DNA of 64,000 nt from Brachionus koreanus. Lineage: Eukaryota; Rotifera; Eurotatoria; Ploima; Brachionidae. The notes under the pieces were generated by a model. The model ran no database searches. It saw only the letters and a list, made by a program, of their open reading frames with translations, and was not told the origin of the DNA. Each line of letters opens with the position of its first letter. Position 1 is the stretch's first letter. Below are positions 1-12,835 of this stretch, piece after piece. Position numbers and translations under genes: made by a program. The DNA is taken from positions 2,763,296 to 2,827,295 of the forward strand of contig PJRA01000005.1 of NCBI GenBank assembly GCA_016987375.1. Reading direction: 5' to 3'.

Positions 1-799
1 GTCAAAATTTTTTGCTCGCTTTAGAAAGCTATAAAAAAATCAAATTTTATTAGTTTGATAAAATAATTTGAAAGACAACATATAAAACTATTAATTTTTT
101 ATTTTTTTGATATTGAAAAAAATTTAGCTTTAATTGCTTTGAAGCATTTGTAGAATTAAATATAGCGACTATAATCTACTGAAGCTTGTATATCCTAGTA
201 CAAAGATGGATTGAACCATTGATCTCTTTTATCATCCTAAGTAATTATTTTAAAACTAAATTAGTAACCTGCCTTTGAGGATAAAAAAAACTAGATAAAT
301 AACTCGGCTCCCTTTTTATAACGATATGCATCAAAATATAAAAATAAAAAATCATTTGAGAGACTAAACATTAAAAATGATAAAAAAAAATAAACATTTG
401 AATTTCCCTAATTATTCTTAAAATCTAACTAATATTTCATAAATATTAATACTAAAAACCTAAATCCCCATCTTTCCATAAACTTGGGAAAAAATTGATT
501 AATTATATTTATTAATTCAAATAAATAAAAAGCCAAATTTAAAAAATTGATTGATAAAAGAATTGAGTGTAAGAAAAAAATTAAAAATTTAGAAAAAAAC
601 AATTTTTTTTAATGGCCATCATGGCTATTCAATAGTTGTCACTGACGGTACTCGTTTTTCGACTTTACAATAATGGCTATATGAATAAAATCACTACTCT
701 CAATAGTCATATGCAGAACATTTTTAATAATAATGGCTAGTGAATCCGACTTTTTTACCTATGACGGCACCAATTTTAAATTGTTTAAGCCTATTTATT
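1..799. other. AT-rich non-coding left edge
   Basis: No credible coding exon was found on either strand. It lies 3' of the last traced exon of the cadherin gene, so it is probably intron or 3' flank. Between about 610 and 780 the words AATGGCTA (three times) and TGACGGTAC or TGACGGCAC recur; the same TGACGG words appear in the terminal repeats near 40232-40447, so this may be a decayed mobile sequence. Confidence 0.5.
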
Positions 800-1036
800 T
801 AAAGCTTTTTTTTTTGACCCTATTCTTCCCTTGCGCATAATGGGGAGGCGCTCATCTTCCTTTCAAGTACCTTTTTGGGCAACAGCTCGTCCCGAAACTC
901 GTCCCCCACTTTTTGATGAAAGGGGTTTAAACATGCGCCCCGTATTGCAGAGATATTTTGAAGATTTTTCCACCCTAAGCGGTTTTTGAACCTCTGCTTG
1001 CATGACTAACACACAAACCGCTCGGCTATACGGGCT
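800..1036 (-). repeat. tRNA-derived SINE remnant
   Basis: On the minus strand the sequence starts at about 1035 with a tRNA-like head. It has a box A-like stretch TAGCCGAGCGG (about 1018-1028) and a box B-like stretch AGGTTCAAAAACC (about 981-993), the spacing of a pol III internal promoter from a Leu/Ser-type tRNA. The head is followed by a body of unrelated, more GC-rich sequence down to about 800. A functional tRNA is unlikely because the anticodon and acceptor stems do not close. The GC content of the body contrasts sharply with the surroundings. Confidence 0.6.
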
Positions 1037-1209
1037 GAAAGCTTAAGAGTCACAAAATTCCAAAATTTTTATTTAAATTTTTTTTTTATGTATTTTTTTT
1101 AGAAATAAATAAACAAAATTTATGAAAAGTAAGACTTTTTTTTCTCTAAAAGTTATCATAACCAAAAAAACACAATAATTTTTAGTATAATTTTACTGAA
1201 AAAACTCAC

Positions 1210-4200
1210 CAATTATTTGATATTTTTTGGAACATTTTATAGCATTATCGTTTGTGTTTTCTATAGTTATCAAGCAGTTTCGTTTGCTTATACCAATGCA
1301 CTCTGGATAATGTGGATTAAAAACTCCAATAGAATAGGATATGAAATTTTCTTCATAAGTTTTAAGGTTGAAAGATGGCAGAATTTTAACACAACCATCT
1401 CTTGAATCAATGTACAAATATTGAGGTGAATCAAATGTCAGTGAGTACAGTATTTTGTTATAAAAAGGATCAGCAGAAAATTTCATATTTCTAGCTGTAG
1501 GCGATGCTCCATAAAAACAAAATCGTATTAATTCTAAACAAAAAATTAATTAAAAATATTTTTTATTAAAATAATTTTTTTTTTAGGAAAACAAACTTGG
1601 ATCAAACGATTCTCGGTTTATAGAAAATCGACAAATCGCATTTTCTGATATTCTTGGACATTGATGTTGTTTTAAATAGTTGCTTATTTGTACAATTACA
1701 TGAATTAATTGCGAATGGCCATTTTGATCATTTATCAAAATAGGAACTAGAAACGTTCCATTTTGGTTTATACTTTTAGATACATCAAGATTGTTTGCAA
1801 CTATTTTAAAAACGCCGTTGTCATCAACATTAAATAACTTGCTTAATTCGGGCTGAACAATGTATTCAAGTTTTGTGTTAGGTCTTAAATTTTTTGGCCT
1901 TAAAATAAGTTCTGGAATTTCGATAGAATTCGGACCCGAAGCTAATATGTAATAGGTGTTAACTGGAAATCTTAGACTTGGTCTAAGTGCTTGTTGAGAA
2001 TTTATAATCAAATTTGAAAAAGCCACATTACCATCACCTTAAAATAAGATATTACTGATTTTATTTTATTCAACCACTAAATTATTACCATTATTATCTT
2101 TACACATTAGAATTAGATGATATGAAGGCATAAATTTTTCGTAGTAGCAGTATGGTCCACAATATTTGATGAAAACTTTTTTTTGAACTGCATCTACTCC
2201 AAATCTTTTAAAAATTGAAATTTTAATGTCAAATTTTTATAATTCAACATTAAGAGATAGAGATAGACCATTATTTGTAAGATAATAACTTTGAACGGAA
2301 GTATTTTTTCATTTTTGCTATCTAATAGCCTATATCTCAATAAAACAATTCTTTCAATAGCTTTAAAATTATTTTGGGCTTATTTAAACGCCTAAAATAA
2401 TTTGTTAATAATAAAAATTGGTCAAAAAATTTTGTGTTTTTTTTTTAATTTTTTTTTATTTTTCAAAAAAAAACAGCATTAAGCTTATCTTCAAAATATG
2501 AACCATTAATCTTTATATTCTTTAGCCATCTATCAGCGAATAGTTAGACACTCTTCTTCAACTTGGTCTCAATTAGCCATTGAGCAAAAAGATGATGATC
2601 AGAAGGAGAAGAATCTGGGCTATAAAATGTTAACAGAAATCAATGGTTTAGCCATCTCAACCAACTCAGCCAGTCTTTATAAGAGAACGCTTTGATAAAA
2701 AGGTGTTGTTGCATATTTGATCAGATTTCCGAGGGGTAATAAAATTTGAGCTGGTTGCAAACCGTGGTGTTATAAATGCATTCTCAGCAATTAGAATGAG
2801 TGTATTCCTCACTTCAAGAAAAATATACCGAAACCGAAAACTAGGTTTGTTTCTTCAAGATAACGCTAGTTATCATACAGCTACAAGAACAATTGGAATC
2901 GGGCTACTCATATATATCTAAAGACTTTAGTGCTTAATGGTTCATATTTGGATGATTATCTTATTATTGTCTTGTTTTTATTAATTAAGTGAAAAAAGTT
3001 TAAAAAAACGCAAAAGTTTTTGACTCAACAATGTTCAATAATTAAAAATTTTACACCTGGCACTAATTAAAATTTGTCTATTTTAACAGTTTTTTATTTT
3101 ATATTTCAACTTACTTCATTTTTATCTTATTTTTTTTATTTGTTTTAATCTGAAGAAGCTTTAGCTCGACACAGATAAGACAAATAAATTTTAAAAAATT
3201 ATTTTTCAAAATGACTTTTAAAGTTAAAATTTTATTTTAAAAACTAGATTTAAAAATTAATTAAATAAAATTATTCGATAAATTTAAGGAAATTTTTTAA
3301 ACTATATTAAAGTTTTTTCTTGTGGTAAACTCTTAAAAAAAAATTTCAAGTGACTTTAAGACTTGACCAACTCTGTATTTAAGTATTAATCAAAATTTAA
3401 AATAAAATAGATTAATTTTTTTAATCGGATCGTTAGATAATGGAGATTTTATAGCTCAGTTGTTACAGCAGCTGTAAACTCCAAATTAATAATTTACTTA
3501 TCTTTCTTTTACAAAATCCTCACTTAAAAATTTTCACTATAAAAATCGTATCTTCAAAATAACCCAAATAGATTTCATTAAAGTAGTCGTTCTTCGAAAA
3601 GTCAACTTGGATTCATCATAAAAACCTCAAGACACGTCCAAAATTGACTAAAGGCATGTCAATCGAAAGTTAACTTCAAAATCTATAAATTCAAATCTTT
3701 TTTTAATTTAGATGAAATTTTTTTTTAAAGTCCTAATTTTTTTTCTCAAAATTTGAATTAATTTACTTTTCTGATCCAGCTCCAAGCACAAAACATTTTA
3801 GACCTTGTATGCCATATACACCGATATCATGATCAGTGACATCAAATTTCAAGATTGTTTGATCTGATTTATCAATTGTAAAATTTGAAACATATATATA
3901 GAAGACTTCTTGATTAAAGACAGGACGATTGTCATTGGTATCTTGAATCTTTAAAATCAAATTCAAAGGTTCATGCGTTAACTTTACATATGATTCTTTT
4001 TCATAAGCAACTAACTGAAATAATAAATATTAAGTGAAAAATATTAATTATTAGTTTTTATACTGAAATATTCAAATTTTTGTATGCTATTCCATGAGAA
4101 TTAAAATTTGGTCGAATATTTAAAGTATCGAAATCAAAAGGAACTGAATTAACCAGATTTAAACTCGACTTGGAATCTATATTTTGATCTAGTTGAAGAT

Positions 4201-7200
4201 AACTGCTTATCTTTTTCATTGTACATCCAGTTAAAGAATTGTTTGGTTCAACATTGGTTAATTCAAGCATAAAAGTTGAATTCTCACCAAAATCCAAATC
4301 GTAAACTAGAATATTTTGATCCATATGTGACTTGAAAACGACCGGTCCATGTTCATTTTCAATAACTGATGAATATACCTGCGTTATTTGAGAATTTTGA
4401 ACGGAAATATTCTCATCGTTTATTGCAAACACAGGTTTGTTATCATTAATATCTAATATTTGAATTATTATCTTAATTAAAAGAAACCATTTTTTTCCAT
4501 TTTAAATAAAATAATTTAATTTACTTTTGAAAAATTAAAAAATTCTCCAGTTATTCTGTGACTTATTTTCAACCAAATTGCTACCAAGCCATTTAAACTA
4601 GTAAACAAAAGTGAATCACGATCAATCTTTAATCGACTAAATATTTGATTATTTTGATCAATGTAAAAGTATTTATCATTTAATTCGCAATCAACATCTG
4701 AATTGAAAAAAATTAATATTTTATTAAATAAAAAATTATATGAATAGATTTGATTGGGAAGTTGGGATTATTTTGAATTTATTTAATTTAATTTAGATAT
4801 TTTATAATAAAAGGTGTAAAATAAAAAATGGAGCAAAATTAATTTTATCTTAAAAATTTTATTATTTAACCAAGGCCTTAATTTTTTTTTAAAATTATTA
4901 TTGAACCCTTCTATTTTCAAAAAAAATTATCATCTAAAGTATTGAATTACATGATGACATATGATATTGAGCCTAGAGCGAACACTCTTGGCATGGTATT
5001 GTACAACCTTTGCGGTATTGCTCAGACAAATGCGAATTTTGTTTACGAGTTGCCTAAGATTTTTCGCCTGAAAAATCATCCTCAAAAACTTTAGCTTTCA
5101 AATATTACCAAAAATCTTTAATTGGTCGTGCTTTCCGTAGGTTTGCTGGATTCACTTCTTTAGCAAAATACCTTATATTTTTATCTAACATATCATATAA
5201 TTGGCATAATAAAATTTCAGGCTAAATAGGCTTTACATAATTTCTATCCTGAAAAAATTCTTCAATCATTGGTTTAAAGTCGTTCTTAATACACCCTACA
5301 AGGTAAACATGTTGATTGACCAATAAATCGCTAGGTTCAAGTATGGTTCGCTTATTACGCGTTGTGAAATAGCTAGCATTAATTTTTCTTTTTCTATAAT
5401 ATCTAGCCAAAGATAAACAGAAGGTTTTTTGTATCCAAGAGCAGTGAATCCCCCAACAACTTTAGCTTTTGGCAAAATTTGGTTACTTTTAACCAAGTTG
5501 TACAAATCTTTTATGATGGTTTCGTAAATTTTTTACTAAAAACTTATCGAAAATTCAACTTTTTGAAATAATTTTTTTATTTTAAAAGCTAGGATCAGTC
5601 TGATTTTAAATTTTGAAAAAAAAATTAAAGTAAAGATCTTTTCCACTCTTTTAGAAACTTAAACTTAACTTTTGTACCAAATTTTTTTCTACACCGGTTA
5701 TTTAATTCATTTTAGAGAATAAGTTTAAAACTGCTTTTAATGCTTAATTTTTTATATATTTATAAGATTCACACACAATCAATCAGTCTTTCTTTTATTA
5801 ATACTCAAAGACCGGATAAATTTTCTAACCATTTTTTTTTGAATATTTTGTATACTTTTTTTCAATGAAAATAAAAGTATTTTATATTAAAAATTAAATA
5901 ATTTTAAAATGTTTTTGATTTAAGATATGATTGAAAAAAAATTATAAAAAATGATTAAATTTATTGAATAAAAAACAAATAAAGGAAGTAACAAAAGGGG
6001 TTCAAAAGACCCGTCCGGTTTTTGAGTGTTAAAATGTCAACTTTTAATTAATTATTATCACTAATTTTAATAATATTCCTACGAATTTTATAAAATCATA
6101 CTTGATTAAATAATCAATTGACTATTGATATCTTTAAACATTAAAATCATTTTTTAATCAATTAAAATTTCATAAAAACTCTTAATTAATTAATTATACT
6201 TTTTAAAATGATGAAAATCTGAGAAAATATAGTAATAATATGGAATAACAAGCCGAATCAAATGCTTTTTGAATCCAGACGATGAAACTTTTAATGATGC
6301 TGACAATTATGAATATGACCAAATTCTTAAGGATTCAGTCAATGGTAAAAAGCTTGGTAAGCGAGCCATATTCTTTGATCTACACTCGACATTTGATGAT
6401 TTTGACACAATTAGACGTTGAAAACTTTGAAATTAAGGGTACATCAATGGTATTCAAGAAAAAGTGTGCACAAGAACATCAACCAACGGATCTTATCGTA
6501 AACACTTGTGAAGCTCACATAGAATCTGATGAATTTAGTAGTGATCTACTTCAGCAAAAGAGTTGATTTCATCAGTCAACCAAGAAATATGAATGAGGTT
6601 CTAACTTATACTTCAAACAATATTGTCAAAAGATTTTGTGAAAATTGTGGTACGAAAATGCTTAAAAAAAGGCTTTTGTTGTCTCAAAAGATTTACAAAA
6701 AAAAATTAACTTAAGTTTTATTCTTTTTGTTGTTTTTCTACCACATTAGTTATAAGTATATCAAAATAATTCTATTATTATTAAATTTGTTTCATTTTTC
6801 TTTAATTATTTATTTTTGTATCAGATTAGTTATGATATAATAAATCAATTTTAGTTATGATAATTTAGTAGATAAATTTAATTAATTTGTGATATTATTG
6901 CTCTAAAAAATTGATATTTGAAATTTTGGAAGCCGTAGATTATCCTTCTGATGTCAAAATTAACAAATTCAAATAGAACTTTAAAACTTTAAATTTACAT
7001 TCTAAATTCTTTATTTAAAAATTTTTAAAACGATTCAAAAATCTGTTTTTAGAAAACATTTAGATCTACATGATCAAACCAAAATAATCAATCATAGAAC
7101 TACTAAAAGAATGGGAAGTATCTAGTAAAATATGAATTATAAATTTTAAAAGCTTAACACTCAAAACCTGGAAGCTTTTCCGGCACCTAGTCAATAAATT

Positions 7201-9180
7201 TTGAGGAGATTTCAATGGATCTTTTAAGATTGACTATGCTTCATTTGTATTTTTAATAATGTTTATGAATAATAAAGACGTTCTTGATTTGACACAAAGG
7301 AAAGCTATTATATTCTCTTTTAACAAATCAAAAGACAAAGCAGTAGACAGTCTTTATTCACTTATCAGACTAAAAACTTTAGAGCAGCGCAGAATCTCAC
7401 TCACTGATAGGTATCTTAGCAAATCAGCTAATTAAGTAAGAAATCAAATAAAATATGAGAATTTGATGAAGGCGGTCCTGCATCTCCATAAACAATTGTG
7501 CTTTAACCAACTTGGTAAAAGCTAAGCAATTGAAGGTACAAAACTTTTTCAAAAAAAAATTTAGATTCTTTAATGATGGAATAAAAGGATATTTGTTCCG
7601 CAGTTCTTTGTGTATTTTACATAAAAATATTCAGTGAGTCAGTAAAGATTTTTAGAATTTTGGTCAAAATATGGTTAAGATTTTTTTCCAAGTTACTTTA
7701 AATAATCCCAATAATTTACATTAGTATAGCAGATATTCAGCAAAGTAAAATTTTTGATCATTTTTTAACTTGCTTTTTTTGCTCAAAAATTTTAAATGCG
7801 CAATTTCATTGCATTGCAGTTTTTTAGAATTGAAATTTGGAAGTTTTAAAAGCTAAAAGACTGTGAAAATACAATGCAATAAAATTACGCATTCAAAATT
7901 CTTGAGCAAAATTGAGCATGTTAAAAAAAAGAACAAAAATTTTATTTTGTCAGATTTTCAAGGTTAAATTTTTAGCTTTTAGCCAAATCCTTATTTTTGT
8001 CCTATATTTTTTAAATAACTTTAAAAAATAGATTTTTATGATTATGAATAAATTAAGAAAAATAGGATTTAAGATTGTACCTTGATTTAGGATACCATTA
8101 GCCATAAGTTGGTCAGAATCCGAAACAATAGAAGCAATGAATAGTTCCTGAATTTTTTGATCATATGCTCTATTAAATTTGAGTCGACCAATTAATGTAT
8201 TCTGTTAAATAAACTTTAATTAGAAATAAATGAATTCAAAAATTTTATTAATTACAGCAGGTTGCTCTTCTGGAATAGAAAAATGAAAAGAGTCTTCAGA
8301 TAATTTTGCGGCAGTTTTTAAATTTGGCAATATTCGGATCTGAAAAGTTTTTTTACTTGTTTTGACATCACCATTCTTGAATATTTTATAATTACTAAAA
8401 AAAAATAATAGCAAAATAAATCATACTGAAGCCAATATTCTAAAGAAATAAAGTGATTTAACAGAATAGTCTAGTCTCTTGTTTAAACGAATATTCCCGA
8501 TCCATTCATTTTGAGTTGACTTAGACTCATTTTTGATCAATTTAAACACATCACATGAGTTTAAAACAAAGGATTGGTCGCAAGATAGACTGACAACTCG
8601 GTCCAATTGATATGGATTGCGGACATTAAGTTCATATAGAGACCCATTTTTATATGTCAAGCTAAATGGGACTTCTTTACCCTAAAAAAAATAAGTAAAC
8701 TTGTACCACAAATTTTCCATTTTAATTTAAATACCTCTTCTATTTCAAGCAAAAATAAAGTGTTAGTAATTTTAGGAGTTCGATAGGAATTAAAAATTCG
8801 AATCTTGTTTGAAAAATGAATTGTCTTGACGCCATTTGAACAACTTATTTGTATTATTTTCTCATAACTTGATCCTTGAAAATTTGGTTGTAATCGGGCA
8901 ATTAAAAAAATTCTTCCATCATATTTATCAGCATAAAATTCATTTGATTCTATTGAATACTCTATTTTATTGTTAGCAGAGTCAACAGCTCTTATAAACG
9001 AAACATTTTGTTTCAAACCTTGAAGAATTTTTAGACACTATTTTTCAGATATTGACTATTACTTGGAATAAGATCTGTTTCAAATGATTCACCATTCAAG
9101 GTTTTAATGAAGTAAAAGTCTTCTTGACCATAAGTTAAAAAAAAACTAATCAAACTTAGAAAGAAAGATAGTATTTTCAT
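1210..9180 (-). CDS. Secreted or membrane cadherin-superfamily protein, 3' end outside window
   Basis: This is a calcium-dependent adhesion-type ectodomain. It opens with a signal peptide (MKILSFFLSLISFFLTYG, start 9180). Traced exons are 9180-8735, 8681-8427, 8375-8256, 8201-8081, 4697-4525, 4471-4064, 4014-3767, 2204-2089, 2038-1597 and 1533-1210; reading phase holds across every junction. Inter-repeat calcium motifs DINDNKPVF (exon 6), DTNDNRPVF (exon 7) and ENTNDN (exon 10) and a repeat-start motif IPEEQPANTLIG (exons 3-4) mark several cadherin repeats over about 880 residues. No membrane segment or cytoplasmic tail is reached; the last exon ends at a GTGAGT donor. One defect: near 9025-9035 the frame shifts by one base inside exon 1, either an assembly indel or a real lesion. 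Two introns (2.2-3.8 kb and 4.7-8.1 kb) hold transposon remnants. The subfamily (Fat, Dachsous, protocadherin-like) cannot be decided. Confidence 0.85.
2520..2960 (+). mobile_element. Degenerate Tc1/mariner transposase remnant
   Basis: A plus-strand reading around 2838-2890 gives GLFLQDNASYHTATRT, matching the second catalytic-aspartate region of Tc1/mariner (DDE) transposases, where QDNA-xx-H is typical. Upstream sequence (about 2550-2620) resembles another remnant near 14865-14935. Many stops and shifts interrupt the reading, so it is dead. It sits in the intron between cadherin exons 7 and 8, antisense to that gene. Confidence 0.6.
3440..3485 (+). pseudogene. tRNA 5'-half fossil
   Basis: The stretch contains TATAGCTCAGTTGTTACAGC, a good tRNA D-arm and box A, followed by GCTGTAAAC resembling an anticodon loop. 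No T-arm or matching acceptor strand follows, so it is either a truncated tRNA copy or the head of a SINE. It lies in a cadherin intron. Confidence 0.4.
4950..5560 (-). mobile_element. Degenerate Tc1/mariner-like (IS630 superfamily) transposase
   Basis: Three minus-strand frames together carry recognisable transposase blocks: VVGGFTALGYKKPSVYLWL (about 5430), then FAKEVNPANLRKARPIKDFW (about 5105-5160), which matches the PKxxNPPNxPxxRPIExFW block around the final catalytic residue. An additional block with NLRQLVNKIRICL and AKSVRSRLNIICHH (about 4960-5060) matches the C-terminus. Frameshifts and stops separate the blocks, so the copy is inactive. It lies in the 3.4-kb intron between cadherin exons 4 and 5 on the same strand as the gene. 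Confidence 0.75.
6250..6715 (+). pseudogene. Unidentified degenerate coding fragment
   Basis: Overlapping plus frames encode a stretch that looks protein-like but breaks twice. One frame (about 6271-6409) gives an acidic segment with LNPDDETFNDADNYEYDQ; others continue with CAQEHQPTDLIVNTCEAH and, near 6630, RFCENCGTKML. Cysteine and histidine spacing suggests a zinc-binding or transposon-encoded module, but I do not recognise the family. It lies in the long cadherin intron, antisense to the gene, and is best treated as a dead insertion. Confidence 0.35.
7738..7952. repeat. Imperfect inverted repeat, MITE-like hairpin
   Basis: The left arm (about 7738-7820) and right arm (about 7868-7952) are imperfect reverse complements of roughly 82 nt around a loop of about 45 nt. 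Matching blocks include AAATGCGCAATTTCATTGCA on the left against the complement of TGCAATAAAATTACGCATT on the right, and GCTCAAAAATTTT against AAAATTCTTGAGC. The layout fits a miniature foldback transposon or a long hairpin transcript within the cadherin intron. Confidence 0.6.
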
Positions 9181-11688
9181 TTTAAAATGAATTTCGATTT
9201 TGTTAAGGCCGATTTCAATTGTTAAATTTTCGTGTTGCCAATATTAATTTGGATCATTTGAATTGGGACATAAAAATTATTTAACGCATACTAATCAAAA
9301 GAAAAAAAAAAGATAATCATGATATTTTATTTTGAATAAAACTTTTATTTTATCTTTATAATGGTCAATAGTTGATTTAAAATAATATAAAAACTTGTTC
9401 AAGTGTATCAGGTCGATTTTAATTGTTTTAATTTGATTGAAATTATTTGAATGCTTAATCAATCTTTAATTTAGATTTTTGTAACTAAAAAAAGCTATTT
9501 TCTTTTAAAAATTTCTATTTAAAAATGAAAAAAGTTTTTGTATGTTTGAACAAAATTTAAAAATTGAACTTTCTATTATAAAGATAATTTTCTTTTTAAA
9601 TTTTCAATTTTAAATAAAACAAAAGGTTTAAATTCTAACTGTTGCTTTACAATTTTTGTTAGTTTAGGTAGCTTATTTGAAAATATTTAACAACAAGGTA
9701 TTCATATTCATGTTCATGAAAATTCAAATTATTGAAAATTGATAGATCAAATGTCCAAAAGTTTTGTTTTTTTGATTAGAAACAAATTTATTATTTTTAA
9801 TAGAAATATTCAAAGGCATTTTTGTAGCGAAATTTTCAGCCCTAAATTTTAACTCTCATTTTAACATACTTATATCTTTGTTTTAGCCAAGATCTATCAT
9901 TTAAAAGAAGTTTTTTAAAATAAATAATTTTATTGAAATTTTCAAAAGACATGCAATTCTAAATCAATGATTAATTTAATTCAATTAAGATATCATATTT
10001 TCATTTTAAAATGTGCTGAAAAATAATCATATCATCATTTATATTTCCGCTTAGTATTTTGTAAATAATTTTTCATTACTGAAAAATCTTTCAATCAAAG
10101 CAGTTGATGCTTTAATACTTGATAATAAAAAAGTGAGCCTTGACAGCTTAGGCATATATTTTGACATTTTGACTATTCTGATATTTAAACAGCTAACATA
10201 TCACGCTTTGAATGAATTTTTATTAAATATTTTGTTTTTTTATCAAGTTCAATTTCAATTTTAAACTTTTTTGGCTCAGTAATTTTAAAAAATAAAGTCT
10301 TGATCATCTTTTAAAAGTTCACACAAGATCTCCATCGTTATCAATAAAATTCTGGAGATTCATTTATTCAGTCTCAATCAATTACTCCTCAAAGAAATTC
10401 ATCTTTCTCATGTTCAATACGGTAGCTGCCTTTGATTAAAAAATAAAATTTTATTTCTTAATAAATGAAAAATTTTAACTTGATAAATTTCAGATAAATT
10501 TCAAATTTAGAGCGAGTCTTTCATTCACTTCATCTAATTCCATTGTTTCTAAGCTATAAATAATACTATTTAGACAAAAAAAGAATTGCTATTTTGTACA
10601 CTTATTGTAAATCTTTAAGTCGGTTTGAGAATTTGAAAGGAGACTTCAATCTTTTTAAACTAAGAGGACATCTTACCTTTCATCTTTAAAATTTTAGAAA
10701 AATTTTTTTAAAAGAAAAAAAATAATTTGCATTTTAGGAATTATTAATTTAAACAAATTTTTTCAGTCATTTTTTTGAGTGTAAGTGATTCACTTAGGCT
10801 TTAACTCAAAAAAAAATAGTAAATATTAATTTTTGAGGGAGTGTTTTTATAAAAAAAAAATTACTAAAAACAACGAAAAGTCATTCTTTCAAAAATTAAA
10901 TGTTAAATTTAAAAAAATTATATATCTAACAACAATTATTTCATTATATCTATTTGATGTAAATTATAAATTTAAGAATTTAATAAAAGATTATTAAATT
11001 TGAACGGTAAACTACATGTTAGTATTATAAAATTAAGAATCTGGTTAATTTTAGTATGTCTTCTTCTCTAATTTTGATTTTTCTTGTAGAAAATAGAGAT
11101 ATTGTAGAAAGTTTTTGGTTTTGATTTATTGCTTTAAAGTAATTAAGTTAATAAAATAAATTCAAATTATCAAGTCTTTAAATAACAGAAAACTAAAAAT
11201 TTTTAATATTATTTATTATTTAAATCAATAGAAATTCAAAAATTAAATTGAATTATTCCTTATTTTTCAAAATTTAGTCGTTTGAAGCTCTATTAACCAA
11301 CATATAATTGACAATAGTTCACCCTCAAAATATTTGAAAATAGCAATTCTGCTGACGGAATCGCAAAAATAAGCCTATGTCTACACTTACTAATTATTTG
11401 GAACTGCTTATATTTATTAGATAACGGTTTATACAAGCATTGTACAGTTAAATGTGTAATTACAAAATTTTACTAGATTAAATATATCCGGCAACTCGCA
11501 GTCATCAAACTACTAATACTAGTATCAAGCAATTTTTAATGGATTTTGTATTAGTTTCTAATTACAATTTTGGCTTAATATTTACTAATACTTTACCGGA
11601 AAAAAATAACGGGAAATTAATTTATAGATTTTTATTTTAAAATTAAATATATTTAAATCAAAAATTTTATTTTAAAATTTTAATTAGC
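9181..11688. other. Intergenic region between the cadherin and receptor genes
   Basis: About 2.5 kb of AT-rich sequence between divergent genes: cadherin start at 9180 on minus, receptor start at 11689 on plus. It should hold both promoters, but I see no motif I can defend and no coding exon. A 14-base word TTTGAATTGGGACA near 9257-9270 recurs beside the Tc1 fragment near 62850 and may be a terminal-repeat scrap. Confidence 0.5.
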
Positions 11689-12696
11689 ATGAGAAAAGAG
11701 TTTTTTTTTAAACAATTGAACATGATTTCAAACAATATATCAATCAATTTTAACAGTAGTTTTCATTCAAATACCAAAGAAAATACAGCTTATTTTCCAA
11801 TCAAAGAAATCATTTATTTAATTTCGTTGATATTTGAATTTCTTTGTATTTATGTTGTACTTAAAGCCAAAAAATGTCTCATTAAGATTGAATATTATAT
11901 CCTCTTAGGTATGAATTTTGTTTTTATTTCATTAAAAATAAAAATCACCTTGGATAGGTATTTTTCGAAAATTAATCTATCATCCAACCAATATTTATGC
12001 TTAATTTTATTTTCTCTTAATTTTTTAAATATACAGTTCTACTCAATTTTGTTTTACTATTCTCTTTTTCATCTAGCTTGTATAAAAATATATACATGTT
12101 TAAAAAGCTTTAAAGAGAAATTACAAGCAATTAAATATTTTTTAACATTTTCGATTTTAATTGGAATTTTTGGTTTTGCAATATATTTTTTTTACGGCTT
12201 TTATTTTAAGAAGTTTTTTTTTTCGACTAAAGTCAACAATTGTTACTTTTATTCTTCTAATCAGAATAAAGAAATTCAATTAAAAATAGTAATGGCTTAT
12301 AGCGTTCAAACAATCTTAGCATTAATGTCTCTCTTAAACTATGCCTTTTGCCAAGTAATGTTATTTAAAAGAATTTTTTTTAAATCAAATCTTGTTCAAA
12401 AACAAAGAGATAAAAAAAATTTCAAAATTATTTTAAAATTTCTGACTTTTTCTTTCCTTTCAAATTTATCTGTATTTACTTGGTTTCTAAATTTTATGCG
12501 CATTGCATTTGAAATTGAGCTTTTAACAAATATTTATGCCAATCTGGCAGAATTTACTATTTTTTTTTCTCTCTTAAATCCATTAATCTTGATTTTAGTC
12601 AATAATAAACTAAAACAAAAGTTGTTAAAAATTTTCAAAAAAGGAATGTTTTCTATTTTATTTGAAAAAAATATGAAACCGAAAAATATTCAATAA
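11689..12696 (+). CDS. Divergent seven-helix GPCR-like receptor, copy A
   Basis: A single-exon gene of 335 residues with seven hydrophobic segments at roughly 40-60, 68-90, 100-125, 145-170, 198-222, 246-268 and 275-305. The N-terminus has NxS/T glycosylation sites (NIS, NSS). Segment 7 carries NPLILIL followed by a basic amphipathic stretch (NNKLKQKLLKIFKK), the layout of NPxxY plus helix 8 in rhodopsin-class receptors. A basic block QRDKKNFKIILKF before segment 6 is shared with the next gene. No clear DRY motif is seen, so class and ligand are unknown; a chemoreceptor or orphan peptide receptor would fit. The intronless state and tandem neighbour suggest local expansion. An internal Met at residue 12 (MISNNISIN) is an alternative start. 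Confidence 0.75.
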   Translation: MRKEFFFKQLNMISNNISINFNSSFHSNTKENTAYFPIKEIIYLISLIFEFLCIYVVLKAKKCLIKIEYYILLGMNFVFISLKIKITLDRYFSKINLSSNQYLCLILFSLNFLNIQFYSILFYYSLFHLACIKIYTCLKSFKEKLQAIKYFLTFSILIGIFGFAIYFFYGFYFKKFFFSTKVNNCYFYSSNQNKEIQLKIVMAYSVQTILALMSLLNYAFCQVMLFKRIFFKSNLVQKQRDKKNFKIILKFLTFSFLSNLSVFTWFLNFMRIAFEIELLTNIYANLAEFTIFFSLLNPLILILVNNKLKQKLLKIFKKGMFSILFEKNMKPKNIQ

Positions 12697-12835
12697 ATAC
12701 TTTGTTTTTCCGATTTCATTAATCGTTTAATTGGTAATTTAATACATGCTTTTGATCACGTCAAGTTTAATATTTAATCTACAGGTATTATCAATTGAGA
12801 AAATAAAAGTTTTTTGAATCTATTTTTTAAAAGAT

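Noticed and set aside
4058..4432. Separate short gene starting at an internal Met
   Set aside because: It is cadherin exon 6: the same frame continues upstream through DINDNKPVF to a splice acceptor at 4471.
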